Shown here piece by piece: positions 41,431 through 50,934 of a stretch of 64,000 nucleotides of DNA. Origin of the DNA: Paenibacillus agaridevorans (GTDB taxonomy: Bacteria > Bacillota > Bacilli > Paenibacillales > Paenibacillaceae). The number at the start of each line of letters is the position of its first letter. The first letter of the stretch is position 1. The position numbers and the translations under genes are program-made. Location of the stretch: NCBI RefSeq assembly GCF_003112455.1, contig NZ_BDQX01000108.1:53307-117306 (forward strand), read 5' to 3'. The notes beneath the pieces are model-generated. The model ran no database searches, was not told where the DNA came from, and was given only the letters and a program-made list of their open reading frames with translations.

Positions 41431-42447
41431 TCATTTGCGAAGCGAAGATTCCCGAACCACCAGGCGGTGGGGGATGATGAAGCGTGATTTGGCCTTTTCC
41501 TCTCCCGCGAGCAGCAGCAACAGCTGATGTGCAGCCGTATAGCCGAGCTGATAGGTGCCGATATCAATGCTGGTCAGGGAAGGGGTGGAAAGCTCGGATA
41601 AAGCGATGTTGTTGAAGGCAGCCAGGCTGATATCCTGCGGAACATGGTAACCCAGCTCTCCCAGCCCGCGCAGCACGCCGAAGCAGACCCCATCGTCGAT
41701 CACGACAAGCGCCGTCGGCCGGTCCTCCAGCTCCATCAGCATGGAGATCGCGCGGAATCCGCTCTGCTGAAGCAGCTCGCCGTCGATGATCCACTCGTTC
41801 TGCACAGGATAGCCTGCCTCCTCCATCGCCTTGCGGTAACCTTCCAGCCTGTCCCGGTTGACGATCATATTGGCTGGTCCGGCGACGAATCCGATGCGCT
41901 GGTTGCCTTGGGCGATCAGATGCTGTGTCAGTTCATAGGCGGCCCGGATATTATCCGTATCCACGGAGAGTGTGCTTGCGGAATAGTCATTGCGTCCAAT
42001 AAGAACATAAGGGAATTGCTCCTCTTCCAGCAGCCTGATCAGGGGATCCTCCAGTCGCGAGCTGAGCAGCACGACGCCATCCACCCGGCCCCCTCGAACC
42101 ATCCGGGTAAGGCTCTCCCGTTCTTCCTGCGCCAGGGAACCGGTGGCCATCAGAATATCGAAGCCGGAGCGGGAGGCGCGCGTGGAGATGCCGCGGATCA
42201 GCTCGGGGAAAAAGAAATTGCTGAATACATCATCCGGTGTCCGCGGCAGAATAATGCCAAGCGTGCAGGTTGTGCGCTTGGCCAGCCCCTGGGCGGCATG
42301 GTGGGGATGATAGCCGAGCTCGTCGAGTACCTGCCTGACCCGGAGAATGGTATCTTTTCCGATCCTTCCATTGCCGGCAATGACGCGCGAAACAGTCGAA
42401 GGGGATACCTGCGCTTTATTGGCAACATCTTTGATTGTAACCCTCAT
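41431..42447 (-). CDS. LacI family transcriptional regulator of the maltodextrin locus
   Basis: 338 residues. The N-terminal LacI helix-turn-helix is textbook: VTIKDVANKAQVSPSTVSRVIAGNGRIG, with hinge helix KRTTCTLGIILPR. The periplasmic-binding-protein-like effector domain follows (VDGVVLLSSR, NQRIGFVAGPAN, PTALVVIDDGVCFGVLRGL, SLAAFNNIALSELSTPSLTSID). GGGAGG lies seven bases before the ATG on the minus strand. Divergent from the binding-protein operon and upstream of the GH13 gene; likely a MalR-type repressor released by maltose or maltodextrin. A perfect palindrome GCAAGCGCTTGC lies 22 bp before its start. Confidence 0.92.
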   Translation of the reverse strand: MRVTIKDVANKAQVSPSTVSRVIAGNGRIGKDTILRVRQVLDELGYHPHHAAQGLAKRTTCTLGIILPRTPDDVFSNFFFPELIRGISTRASRSGFDILMATGSLAQEERESLTRMVRGGRVDGVVLLSSRLEDPLIRLLEEEQFPYVLIGRNDYSASTLSVDTDNIRAAYELTQHLIAQGNQRIGFVAGPANMIVNRDRLEGYRKAMEEAGYPVQNEWIIDGELLQQSGFRAISMLMELEDRPTALVVIDDGVCFGVLRGLGELGYHVPQDISLAAFNNIALSELSTPSLTSIDIGTYQLGYTAAHQLLLLLAGEEKAKSRFIIPHRLVVRESSLRK

Positions 42448-42468
42448 GAGAGCCTCCCGTCCCTTTGT

Positions 42469-42480
42469 GCAAGCGCTTGC
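42469..42480. promoter_or_regulatory. LacI/CcpA-type operator GCAAGCGCTTGC
   Basis: Perfect 12-bp palindrome just upstream of the lacI-type gene; matches the cre consensus at 14 of 15 positions and equally suits a LacI-family autoregulatory site. The rest of 42481-42627 holds nothing recognisable. Confidence 0.75.
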
Positions 42481-42627
42481 TCACCTGATGATTCCTAATC
42501 ATAGCTTAGGAGAAGAAAAACAGCAACGGAAAGATGAAAACGGCCGATAGAGCAAGTATAGAAGAGGAATAAAAAGAATTTGGAAGGTTTCTGCCATTTT
42601 ATTAGTGAATTTAAGGGAATAAGCGAA

Positions 42628-42657
42628 TTGCAAACGCTTTTACGATTGCTGTATGAT
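42628..42657 (+). promoter_or_regulatory. Promoter of the maltodextrin transporter overlapped by an operator
   Basis: TTGCAA (42628-42633), 18-bp spacer, TATGAT (42652-42657). TTGCAAACGCTTTTA overlaps the -35 and fits a LacI-family/cre site at 14 of 15 positions. The leader from here to the start codon at 42890 is about 225 nt; no riboswitch or terminator is recognised in it. Confidence 0.7.
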
Positions 42658-42889
42658 GAATGCGAGCCAACGATTTACCAACTGATTCACCATAATTTAA
42701 AGGCAATGTTACCTGGAAGGGTACAACCTCGGCACCTTGTGCAGCGGGTTTGTACTCTTTTTTTGCATGCATGGCCTTATATGGACAGGTGGTATAGCGT
42801 TTGCGCAAATGATCGAATCACAACGGTGGGCAAGCAGGATGAAGCAATTAACCATGCTATTTATTCTGACGGAAGAAGGGGCGATTACA

Positions 42890-44218
42890 ATGAACGGAGC
42901 GAAGAGAGCAAGGAAAACATCATGGGGAATGCTTCTGATGGGCCTGGCATTGGCGGTGATGATGGCGGCATGCAGCAACAACGGAGGCGGCAATGGGGCT
43001 GGAACGGCTTCGCCGGGCAATACCGGCGTAAATAGCGGGACGCCGGAGGAAACAGGCGGCAACGAAGACGAGGAGATTGCGCCAGAGGAGGGAGCGAAGC
43101 TGGTTGTATGGGAAGCCAAGGAACAGCTGGCGTACATGCAGCAAGTCGGTGCCGCCTTCGAAGAGCAATTCGGTGTTCCGGTTACGGTAGAAGAGGTTGC
43201 AGGCGGCGATCAGGGCGGACGTCTGGCGACAGACGGGCCATCCAAGCTGGCAGCCGATGTACTGACGCTCCCTCATGACCAGATCGGTCTGGCGGTTACG
43301 GCGGGGCTGCTTCTGCCCAATGATCTGTTCGAAGAAGAGACGCGCGCCAACATGGTAGAGGCCGCCGTTACCGCATCCACCTACGATGGTATCTTGTACG
43401 GCTATCCCAAGTCGGTGGAGACTTACGGCATGTTCTATAATAAGGATCTGTTGCCAGAGGCTCCGCAGTCCTGGGATGACGTGATCGCTTTCGCCAATAC
43501 CCATAATGATCCGAAGCAGAACAAGTACGCGATTATGTGGGAGTTCGTAGGTTACTACTCTTACCCGTTCATCGGCAGCTTCGGCGGCTATATTTTCGGG
43601 GATGACAATATGAACCCCAATGATATCGGGCTGAACAACGAAGGAGCAGTCAAGGGCTTCACTTACCTGCAGAGCCTTCGCGACATTTTGCCGATGAATG
43701 CCGGCGACGTAACGTATGACGTAAAGACCCAGCTGTTCCAGGAAGGCAAGCTGGCCCTGAATATTGATGGTCCGTGGTCTGTGTCGGCCTTCAAGGACAA
43801 GGTGAACTTCGGCGTGGCCCCGCTGCCTCAGACTCCTGACGGTCAGCCATCGATGTCATTCTCGGGCGTAAAATCCTATTACGTCAATTCGTATTCGAAT
43901 TACCCAATCGCGGCCCGGCTGTTCGCGAACTTCGCTAGCAGCAAGGAAAACCAGCTCAAAAATTTCGAAATGACAGGTGCCATTCCGGCTAATATCGAGG
44001 CGGGCGAAGACCCGGCGATCAAAAATGACCCCATTACAAGCGGCTTCTTCCAACAGTTCCAGAATTCCGTTCCCATGCCGTCGATCTCCCAAATCAACTC
44101 GGTGTGGGATCCGCTGAAGGCGGCGTTTATCTCCCTATGGGACGATGCCGGGCTGGATGCAAAGCAGACTCTGGATCAGATGGTAACGACGATTAAGGCG
44201 GATATCGCCTCGAAATAA
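42890..44218 (+). CDS. Maltodextrin-type ABC transporter binding lipoprotein
   Basis: 442 residues from ATG 42890 (MNGAKRARKTSWGML; AAGGGG upstream); the open frame continues 51 codons upstream but lacks a ribosome binding site there. Signal peptide with lipobox MMAACSNN, then a Gly/Asn/Thr linker. The family-1 solute-binding fold shows KLVVWEAKEQLAYMQQVGAA, DVLTLPHDQIGLAVTAGLL, YGYPKSVETYGMFYNKDLLP and KLALNIDGPWSVSAFK, all close to MalE/MdxE. Substrate inferred from the neighbouring GH13 enzyme. Two permeases follow; the ATPase must be supplied from elsewhere (MsmX-type, established for this family). Confidence 0.92.
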   Translation: MNGAKRARKTSWGMLLMGLALAVMMAACSNNGGGNGAGTASPGNTGVNSGTPEETGGNEDEEIAPEEGAKLVVWEAKEQLAYMQQVGAAFEEQFGVPVTVEEVAGGDQGGRLATDGPSKLAADVLTLPHDQIGLAVTAGLLLPNDLFEEETRANMVEAAVTASTYDGILYGYPKSVETYGMFYNKDLLPEAPQSWDDVIAFANTHNDPKQNKYAIMWEFVGYYSYPFIGSFGGYIFGDDNMNPNDIGLNNEGAVKGFTYLQSLRDILPMNAGDVTYDVKTQLFQEGKLALNIDGPWSVSAFKDKVNFGVAPLPQTPDGQPSMSFSGVKSYYVNSYSNYPIAARLFANFASSKENQLKNFEMTGAIPANIEAGEDPAIKNDPITSGFFQQFQNSVPMPSISQINSVWDPLKAAFISLWDDAGLDAKQTLDQMVTTIKADIASK

Positions 44219-44237
44219 ATGACAGGTGGGTTGTGGC

Positions 44238-45545
44238 ATGCAGAAAAAAACAATCGCAGTCCTTCTATCCATCCTGTTTATGGGTGCGGGGCAGCTGTAT
44301 AACCGCCAATATTTAAAAGGGCTGCTGTTTCTGTTCATCCATGCAGCGGGCATATACAGCATGCTTCAATACCTGCAAGACTATCTGCGCGGCCTCATCA
44401 CGCTCGGCGTTCAGCCGAGCGCGATGGTCAAGGTAGGCAAGCTGACCAAAATGGTGGAGGGGGATCACTCCATCTTCATGATGATCAACGGATTGGTCGC
44501 CTTGCTTGCGCTGATCTTGTATCTGTTCCTGTATGGACTGAATATCAGGGACGCCTGGCTGGTCGGGCGGTCGCGCGACCAAGGCGAGCGGCCCCATCAC
44601 TTCATAGAATCCCTTAGAGAGATTAATCGCAAGCACTTTGCCTATATGGTGCTTGCCTTGCCGGCCGTTGCCATCTTGTTCCTGACGATCCTGCCGATTA
44701 TTTTTTCCGTTCTGCTTGCCTTTACCAACTATGCGGATCCTATTCTCCCGCCTGCCAATCTTGTTGATTGGGTGGGCTTTGACAATTTCGTGAAAATGGT
44801 GAATCTCAAGGTATGGAGCTCGACCTTCGGCGGCGTGCTGACCTGGACATTGACATGGGCCGTAATCGCTACGTTCACGACCTATGTCGGCGGCGTGCTG
44901 GTCGCCGTCCTTATTCAACAACCGGGCATCCGCTTCAAGAAGCTGTGGCGTACCGTTCTTATTGTGCCGTTCGCGATTCCGAGCATGATCTCGCTGCTGG
45001 TCATGCGCAATATGTTCAACAATCAGTTCGGTCCCATTAACGGTTATCTGCGGGCAATCGGTTTGGAGGGGATCCCGTGGCTGACGGACCCGTTTTGGGC
45101 CAAGGTTACGGTGATACTCGCCAATATGTGGCTGGGCATTCCGGTCACGATGATCCTGGCGATTGGCGTGCTGACTACGATTCCCAAGGATATGTACGAA
45201 GCAGCCGAGGTGGACGGCGCGGGTTCCGTGCAGAAATTCCGTATGATTACATTGCCGATGGTGCTGTTTGCAACGGCGCCGATCGTAATTATGCAGTTCG
45301 CGGGCAATATCAACAGCTTTAACGTCATTTACCTGCTGACTAGCGGCGATCCGGTCAATTCCAATTATCAGTATGCTGGCCATACCGATCTGCTCGTCAC
45401 TTGGCTTTATAAGCTGGCGCTCAACCAGTCGCAATACAGCTTTGCCTCGGTAATCGGCATTGTTATTTTCCTGCTGGTGGCTTCCTTCTCCATCTGGAGC
45501 TATAGGCGGACACGATCCTACAAAGAGGAGGACATGATCGCATGA
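44238..45545 (+). CDS. Maltodextrin ABC transporter permease, MalF/MdxF type
   Basis: 435 residues from ATG 44238 (MQKKTIAVLLSILFMGAGQ; AGGTGG eight bases upstream). The first 130 residues carry two extra transmembrane segments before the core permease, as in MalF/MdxF. The EAA loop is MYEAAEVDGAGSVQKFRMITLP. It overlaps the next permease gene by four bases (ATGA), so the two are coupled. Confidence 0.93.
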   Translation: MQKKTIAVLLSILFMGAGQLYNRQYLKGLLFLFIHAAGIYSMLQYLQDYLRGLITLGVQPSAMVKVGKLTKMVEGDHSIFMMINGLVALLALILYLFLYGLNIRDAWLVGRSRDQGERPHHFIESLREINRKHFAYMVLALPAVAILFLTILPIIFSVLLAFTNYADPILPPANLVDWVGFDNFVKMVNLKVWSSTFGGVLTWTLTWAVIATFTTYVGGVLVAVLIQQPGIRFKKLWRTVLIVPFAIPSMISLLVMRNMFNNQFGPINGYLRAIGLEGIPWLTDPFWAKVTVILANMWLGIPVTMILAIGVLTTIPKDMYEAAEVDGAGSVQKFRMITLPMVLFATAPIVIMQFAGNINSFNVIYLLTSGDPVNSNYQYAGHTDLLVTWLYKLALNQSQYSFASVIGIVIFLLVASFSIWSYRRTRSYKEEDMIA

Positions 45546-46378
45546 ACAGAGGACCGGCCGCTGTCGCCAAATTATCGTTAAGCTATGTGATTCTGATTAT
45601 TCTCAGCTGCATCAGCCTGTTCCCGGCGCTCTGGATTGTCATGTCCTCGCTCAAGGTCGGCAACAGCTTGTTCAGCGACACCTTCATACCTAAAAGTTTC
45701 ACCTTCGAACATTATATAAATCTATTCCAAAATACCAGTTATCCGCTGTGGTTTCTGAATACCCTTAAAGTAGCGGCGCTATCGACGGTGCTCGGCACGT
45801 TTCTGCTGTTGCTATCCTCTTACGCGATCTCGCGCTATCGGTTCGCGGGCAGGAAGACAACGCTCACCACGCTGCTCGTCCTGCAGATGTTCCCGGGATT
45901 TATGGCGATGATTGCCATCTATGTGCTGCTTAATACCGTGGGCTTGTTGAACTCCCATTGGGCTTTGGTGCTTGTCTACAGCAGCGGGGCGATCATCACG
46001 AACGTGTTCGTGGCCAAGGGTTTCTTCGACACGATTCCCAGAAGCCTGGAGGATGCGGCGCGGATAGACGGCGCCAGCCATATGCGATTGTTTTTCTCCA
46101 TTATGATTCCGCTGTCCAGGCCGATGCTGACGTATGCGAGCCTCATGATCTTTAACGGCAGCTTCGTGGATTTCATATTCGCGGATCTCGTGCTCCGCAC
46201 GGAGGAGCAGCGGACGCTGGCCGTCGGTCTCTATCGGATGGTAAGCCAACGCAATTCTACGGAATTCACATTGTTTGCAGCCGGAGCCGTGCTGGTGGCC
46301 ATTCCGGTCACCATGTTGTTCATGTTCTTGCAGCGCTTCCTGGTGGAAGGGCTGACGGCTGGGGCGTCCAAGGGATAA
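45542..46378 (+). CDS. Maltodextrin ABC transporter permease, MalG/MdxG type
   Basis: 278 residues, six transmembrane segments. LQMFPGFMAMIAIYVLLN and EAA loop LEDAARIDGASHMRLFFSIMIP are characteristic of MalG. Start ATG 45542 overlaps malF. Last gene of the operon; a strong terminator follows. Confidence 0.93.
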   Translation: MNRGPAAVAKLSLSYVILIILSCISLFPALWIVMSSLKVGNSLFSDTFIPKSFTFEHYINLFQNTSYPLWFLNTLKVAALSTVLGTFLLLLSSYAISRYRFAGRKTTLTTLLVLQMFPGFMAMIAIYVLLNTVGLLNSHWALVLVYSSGAIITNVFVAKGFFDTIPRSLEDAARIDGASHMRLFFSIMIPLSRPMLTYASLMIFNGSFVDFIFADLVLRTEEQRTLAVGLYRMVSQRNSTEFTLFAAGAVLVAIPVTMLFMFLQRFLVEGLTAGASKG

Positions 46379-46396
46379 AAAACGTCTTAAAGAAAT

Positions 46397-46424
46397 AAAC
46401 ACGCCGCATTCGGCGTGTTTATTT
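46397..46424. terminator. Bidirectional terminator between convergent operons
   Basis: AAACACGCCG-CATT-CGGCGTGTTT with flanking A- and T-rich stretches, usable from both the malG and GH2 sides. Confidence 0.85.
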
Positions 46425-46472
46425 GTGTTTAGTAGTTTCTTCTTATATGAGAAGCTTCTTCCTGGCAACTTT

Positions 46473-49400
46473 TTAAAAAACTTCGATTTCAGACAAGCCG
46501 TTGTTAAGCCAGCCAGAGTTGGACGAATCGACTTGGAACTTCATCCATGTAATGCCGCTTTTTGCGGGAAAGGCCACTGTAATCGGAGTCCCGGCGTTAT
46601 CGAGCGCTCCGACAGCGATGCTCGATCCATCACTGAAGGTCAGCGTACCGGACTGAATGTTATCATACGGATTAGAACGGTCATATAATTTGACGGATCC
46701 AATTGTAATGCCAGCGTTCCAAGTCAATTTGATCCATGGACGCTCCTCGCCATTAGATGCCCATTCTCCGGCTCCCCAAATATGTTTGACGCCATCGATT
46801 GTTAGGGCGCCATTTAAGGTCGGATCGGCCGAAGAGGTTTCCAATTTGTTGGCTGCAGGCGCTTTGTTGCCGCTTACGACTAGACCTAACTCATATTTCA
46901 GCAATTGATCCAGCAAATATTTTCCTGCCACGTTTTCCCTGGCGTCATGATCCGTAATGAGATCGCCGGTCAGGTCGCCGCCTGCCGCAAGGCTGTCGAG
47001 GCGCAGTGTCGTCTGAAGCAGCGTGCCGCTGCCAACATTGAATTTAGATAAGTAGGAGCTTACGGAATAGCCGCGTAAATCCATTCTCGCAATGATAGGT
47101 TGATGAGCCGCAAGATTCGTCCCCCCGTAAAACCCTTTGTAATCGAGCGAATAGTCGGTTGCCAAATCGAGAAACTGCTGGTTGCCGAAGCCTTCATGAG
47201 GGAATTGTCCCAGTGCGGGATGCTCATTCGGAATAAAGGCAAACGCCCCGATATTAAATGTGCCTGATTGTGATGCGACCGGTCCGGCGCCGTGACCGAC
47301 ATAAATCACTTTCCCGCCGTTGTTCAAATAGCTGTTGATGGTCGCGCTCCAATCTGTCGTAATGAGTAGATCCGGATTGTCGTTAGCCCAAGCCGTCATC
47401 CAGGGATAACGGGTTATCAGATCCAACTTATTGGCAGGGTCGTAAACCTGAACCGATTTATCCGGACTAGATAAAGGTGTATTCGAATATACCCAGACCG
47501 GCCAGTCGTTCGTAACGATATAATCTCCGCCATTGGCGGTTAGCGTCACTTGAAGCGTATATTTATATGAGCTTGCGTCGTCCGGTGTGGTAAATGTAAT
47601 AGCATTCAAGCCGTATACATCGCCGTTTGCAAGGGTAACACCGTTCTGGCTCGTTCCGGACGAAATGATCGTCCCGTCTGCTTTCAGCTTCCAAGTGACT
47701 GAGCCATTCGTAATTGCGGTTCCGTCGTAATGCGACAGCTTCGGGGCAACGGTAAATGAAGAACCTCCCCACACGTTGAGTGTCTGCCGATCAAGCAGCA
47801 ACGCCGTCGGGTTTGTCGATTTTGTTAATTCAGCCGAGTCGAACTTGAGATCGCCGTTATCGTCATAAAAACCGGCTTGCGTTTGCGCGATATCGCGAAT
47901 GTGAGTAACGAACAATCCGGCTACTCTGCTATTCATTTTTGATGCTTCGATATAATGCTTCTTGGACATTTGCGCATTTGCGATGGAAGACGATCTAAAC
48001 GCATTGATTTGCGCGAGACTGAAGCCTTGGCTTTGCAAAATCGTCTCGGGATCATTCGTTCCGAACATCGTCCACCACCAAGGCAATGTCCCGCCGTTGG
48101 CGTTCTTGATCGCGGTCGTATTGCGAATGGTATCGGTATCGGCATATTCGCCCAAAATAAGGGGTTTATCAACGCCGCCGCTAGCCCTGGCATTTGCCCA
48201 AACATCGATAATTTCTTTGAATTTGTTTAGTTGATAGTAGGGGTGGGTCGCGTAGAAATCGCCGTATTTCGTCATCCCTCCCGAACTGTTGTCCAGAAAT
48301 AGCCGGTTAGGAGCCAGCGACTTGCCCATGTTGTACAAATCGAACATTAACGAGTCCATCTTTGGCGAGAAGGTTATCATTTCGCAATTGAAGTCGCTCA
48401 TGATGACGCTCGGATGGTTACGATCTTTTATCACCATTTCGGTTATATTGCTGCGTGATCGGGAGAAGAAGTCATCCGACTCGACCGGATGCCAGATTGG
48501 ATATTCAATGTAGACAAGCATGCCTTGCCGGTCCATTTCATCAAGAACATACTTTGGCGGCACCGTCAGGGTGTATTTGATGGTATTGAATCCTGCGTTC
48601 TTTAGATCGGTGATTTCTTTTTGTACTTGCGAGACAGAAGGCGCCTCTGCAAGCGTGTCCCAATAAAGTCCCCAGTGAAGCATGCCGGTAAGGAAGATGT
48701 TTTCATTATTCAGTTGAATTTTTTTGCCTGATACGCTTATTTTTCGCATCCCAAAGTCTACGGTTTCGGCATCGAGCACGGACGACCCTTCTTTGACCGA
48801 TACGGTGGAAGTATAGAGATGGGGGGCGGATGTTGACCAAAGCTCGAAGGACGGCATATTTACATAAAAGCTGATGACGGCCATCCCGTGCGCGTCCAGC
48901 GTTACGGAGCTCGAACCTGAATAGGAAGTGCCACCCCCAGCACGGGGCGCAATATCAGAATGAAACGTTAATGATCTTGAGATGTTGCTCTTGTTGTGCA
49001 CGCTCAGTCGCACTTCTGCACGATTATTATCGATATCGGGATTCATAAATACATTTTCTATATAGATGTTTTTGGAGGTGCTTAAGTTGACGTCTTGCCA
49101 AATTCCGCCGTAATTAATAGCAATTGTATCCTGAAGAAAGCCGGCATTCGTCTCTTTAACGGGAATTGTCCCGGTACCGGAGTTCAATCGCGAATCAAAT
49201 TGATCGGTTACTCGAACGATCAGCGAGTTCGTTCCGCCTGCATTAACGATGTTGTTCATCGAGCTGATGTCGAATTTAAACGGCACATAGCCGCCTTCGT
49301 GAGAACCGATGAACTTGCCGTTCAACCATGCCTCCAGCTTATAGTCGGCAGCATCGAACTGCAGCCACTTGATTTCATCGGATGCAAGCGAAGGGATCGA

Positions 49401-50654
49401 AATATTCGTCTTGTACCAGCCTACTCCGTCGAATCGTTTTGGGTCTTGGTAAACGGAATCGATTGTACTGCCTACGTGAGCGTAAATTCGGACTTTCGCG
49501 GCGGAAAGGTTGGACAGACTTCCGATATGATGATCCGTACGTTCGTAATAGTTTAATCCGTTTGGATTATAATGGCCGATAACGACCGTATGGTCCGTTC
49601 CTCCATTATCGTATTTGGACTCTTCCCAAGCTCCCAGCGAGGAATTGTAGGTCATGAGCCGAATATTAAAGTTGCGATCCGTTGCGGCTGTCCAATTCGT
49701 TAAATCATTCGACCAGTAGCTGTTTCCCGATGGAGCGTTGCCGCTGGCGAATAAATCCAGCGTATTCGTTTGCATGTTTCCGGGGTTGTCGATTGTCGAA
49801 TCAAGAATGATCGAGTTATTGCCCGCCTTTAGATAACTGATCGGAACGGGGATTTCGATCCAATGGTTGGCGTTATCCTGCAGATTGGAAATGTCGGCGG
49901 ATACCCACTCGTTGTCATTTAGTTTTACTTTTACAAAATTTTTTTTGACACCGTCAAAGGACAGACTTGTTTCCCATGCCGAAGGAACGGCGATATTTTG
50001 CCAGACTGCATCATCAAGCTTCGAATATTGCAGGCGGACATTCCAATGTCGATCGCTGTTTTGCATAAAGTTGACGCCGTCATTGCTGTACCACGCCAAA
50101 TGGGTCGTGCCGCCAGGGATTGTTGCCAATAAGTCCAGCGAATCATCCCCCATATTACTGCCGCTAACAATGGTCGAATCGAAAGTGACGGCGTTATCGC
50201 CATCGAGCAGATCGGCATGATTTACGGGAATTTCGATCCAATGTGTCTTGTTGTCCATATACTGGCGAAGATCTACATGCTGCCATTGACCATCATTTAT
50301 ATTCACCTTTAAGCAGTAACAGGTTTCGCCTGTTTTACGGGTAAGATTGCTGCCCACATGAATTTGAGCCATGATTTTGGCATATTGGACATCGTTTTTG
50401 TCGGGAATATTCAATACCATGCGTTCGATGTAAGTCTTGCCATTGGGTGAATAGCGCCCAATTACCGTTGATGTGTCGCGAACGCCGGAATCGTATTTGA
50501 TGATGCGAATATCATTTTCTATATCCGGGTAGATCTGCCAGGTCCCATTAAGGCTGACCTTGTCGGTAAAAGCTTCAGCTTTTTTCATTGCAAGCGCTCC
50601 CATTACTATGATCGTAAAACAAAGGATTGGCAGGACAAGCCGTAAACTCCTCAC
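46473..50654 (-). CDS. Secreted GH2-family glycoside hydrolase, 1393 residues
   Basis: GTG start at 50654 with AAAGGAGG eight bases upstream on the minus strand. Signal peptide (about 1-28), two repeated discoidin/carbohydrate-binding-like segments (about 30-390; NHWIEIPV appears in both), a GH2 sugar-binding domain (about 430-560, AWLNGKFIGSHEGGYVPFKF), an Ig-like domain, then the TIM barrel (about 670-900; TGMLHWGLYWDT, GFNTIKYTLTVPPKYVLDEM). The acid/base is Glu 758 in SDFNCEM and the nucleophile Glu 836 in LILGEYADTD. C-terminal Ig-like and glutamine-amidotransferase-like segments and a last F5/8C-like domain end in GLSEIEVF. The substrate could be a beta-mannoside, glucuronide or galactoside; context favours mannose glycans. 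No sortase or SLH anchor, so it is probably released. Confidence 0.88.
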   Translation of the reverse strand: MRSLRLVLPILCFTIIVMGALAMKKAEAFTDKVSLNGTWQIYPDIENDIRIIKYDSGVRDTSTVIGRYSPNGKTYIERMVLNIPDKNDVQYAKIMAQIHVGSNLTRKTGETCYCLKVNINDGQWQHVDLRQYMDNKTHWIEIPVNHADLLDGDNAVTFDSTIVSGSNMGDDSLDLLATIPGGTTHLAWYSNDGVNFMQNSDRHWNVRLQYSKLDDAVWQNIAVPSAWETSLSFDGVKKNFVKVKLNDNEWVSADISNLQDNANHWIEIPVPISYLKAGNNSIILDSTIDNPGNMQTNTLDLFASGNAPSGNSYWSNDLTNWTAATDRNFNIRLMTYNSSLGAWEESKYDNGGTDHTVVIGHYNPNGLNYYERTDHHIGSLSNLSAAKVRIYAHVGSTIDSVYQDPKRFDGVGWYKTNISIPSLASDEIKWLQFDAADYKLEAWLNGKFIGSHEGGYVPFKFDISSMNNIVNAGGTNSLIVRVTDQFDSRLNSGTGTIPVKETNAGFLQDTIAINYGGIWQDVNLSTSKNIYIENVFMNPDIDNNRAEVRLSVHNKSNISRSLTFHSDIAPRAGGGTSYSGSSSVTLDAHGMAVISFYVNMPSFELWSTSAPHLYTSTVSVKEGSSVLDAETVDFGMRKISVSGKKIQLNNENIFLTGMLHWGLYWDTLAEAPSVSQVQKEITDLKNAGFNTIKYTLTVPPKYVLDEMDRQGMLVYIEYPIWHPVESDDFFSRSRSNITEMVIKDRNHPSVIMSDFNCEMITFSPKMDSLMFDLYNMGKSLAPNRLFLDNSSGGMTKYGDFYATHPYYQLNKFKEIIDVWANARASGGVDKPLILGEYADTDTIRNTTAIKNANGGTLPWWWTMFGTNDPETILQSQGFSLAQINAFRSSSIANAQMSKKHYIEASKMNSRVAGLFVTHIRDIAQTQAGFYDDNGDLKFDSAELTKSTNPTALLLDRQTLNVWGGSSFTVAPKLSHYDGTAITNGSVTWKLKADGTIISSGTSQNGVTLANGDVYGLNAITFTTPDDASSYKYTLQVTLTANGGDYIVTNDWPVWVYSNTPLSSPDKSVQVYDPANKLDLITRYPWMTAWANDNPDLLITTDWSATINSYLNNGGKVIYVGHGAGPVASQSGTFNIGAFAFIPNEHPALGQFPHEGFGNQQFLDLATDYSLDYKGFYGGTNLAAHQPIIARMDLRGYSVSSYLSKFNVGSGTLLQTTLRLDSLAAGGDLTGDLITDHDARENVAGKYLLDQLLKYELGLVVSGNKAPAANKLETSSADPTLNGALTIDGVKHIWGAGEWASNGEERPWIKLTWNAGITIGSVKLYDRSNPYDNIQSGTLTFSDGSSIAVGALDNAGTPITVAFPAKSGITWMKFQVDSSNSGWLNNGLSEIEVF
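50588..50602 (-). promoter_or_regulatory. cre site inside the 5' coding region of the GH2 gene
   Basis: TTGCAAGCGCTCCCA (plus-strand reading) fits the CcpA consensus WTGNAANCGNWNNCW at all 15 positions. It lies about 50 bp downstream of the start codon, where CcpA would act as a roadblock. Confidence 0.7.
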
Positions 50655-50818
50655 ACTGTGTTCCTCCTTTAGGATAGATAGATCATGTCAGGCCCATTAT
50701 GACTGAATGCGAGAACGGTGCTCCCTCACCTCCCGTTTTTAAAAAATACAACTGGTTACGTGTGGAATATATCATGTTAAATTAGGAGGAGTCAATCCTA
50801 AATATCATGACAAATTAT

Positions 50819-50849
50819 TGTTGACATTACAAATCGACCGTGCTAATTT
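50819..50849 (+). promoter_or_regulatory. Promoter and regulator site upstream of the first beta-helix gene
   Basis: TTGACA (50821-50826), 17-bp spacer, TAATTT (50844-50849). TGTTGACATTACAAAT (50819-50834) covers the -35 and is an inverted near-copy of the ATTTGTAATGTCAAAT site next to the GntR/LacI gene at 55764. Upstream, ATATCATG with TTAAATTA (50769) and ATATCATGACAAATTA (50802) are two further related direct repeats. This region also serves the divergent GH2 gene. Confidence 0.7.
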
Positions 50850-50934
50850 TAATCATATCGGACAGTGAAGTTATTGGTTTCTGGCCAGAACTTTAAACTT
50901 ACTGGCTGAAATATACAGGCAAGAGGGGGGTTAT

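Noticed and set aside
42658..42889. Riboswitch in the long leader before the maltodextrin binding protein
   Set aside because: No recognisable aptamer and no terminator-antiterminator pair could be found by eye.
44313..45434. 373-codon open frame antisense to the MalF-type permease gene
   Set aside because: His/Gln/Arg-rich translation without family motifs, wholly inside a secure gene.
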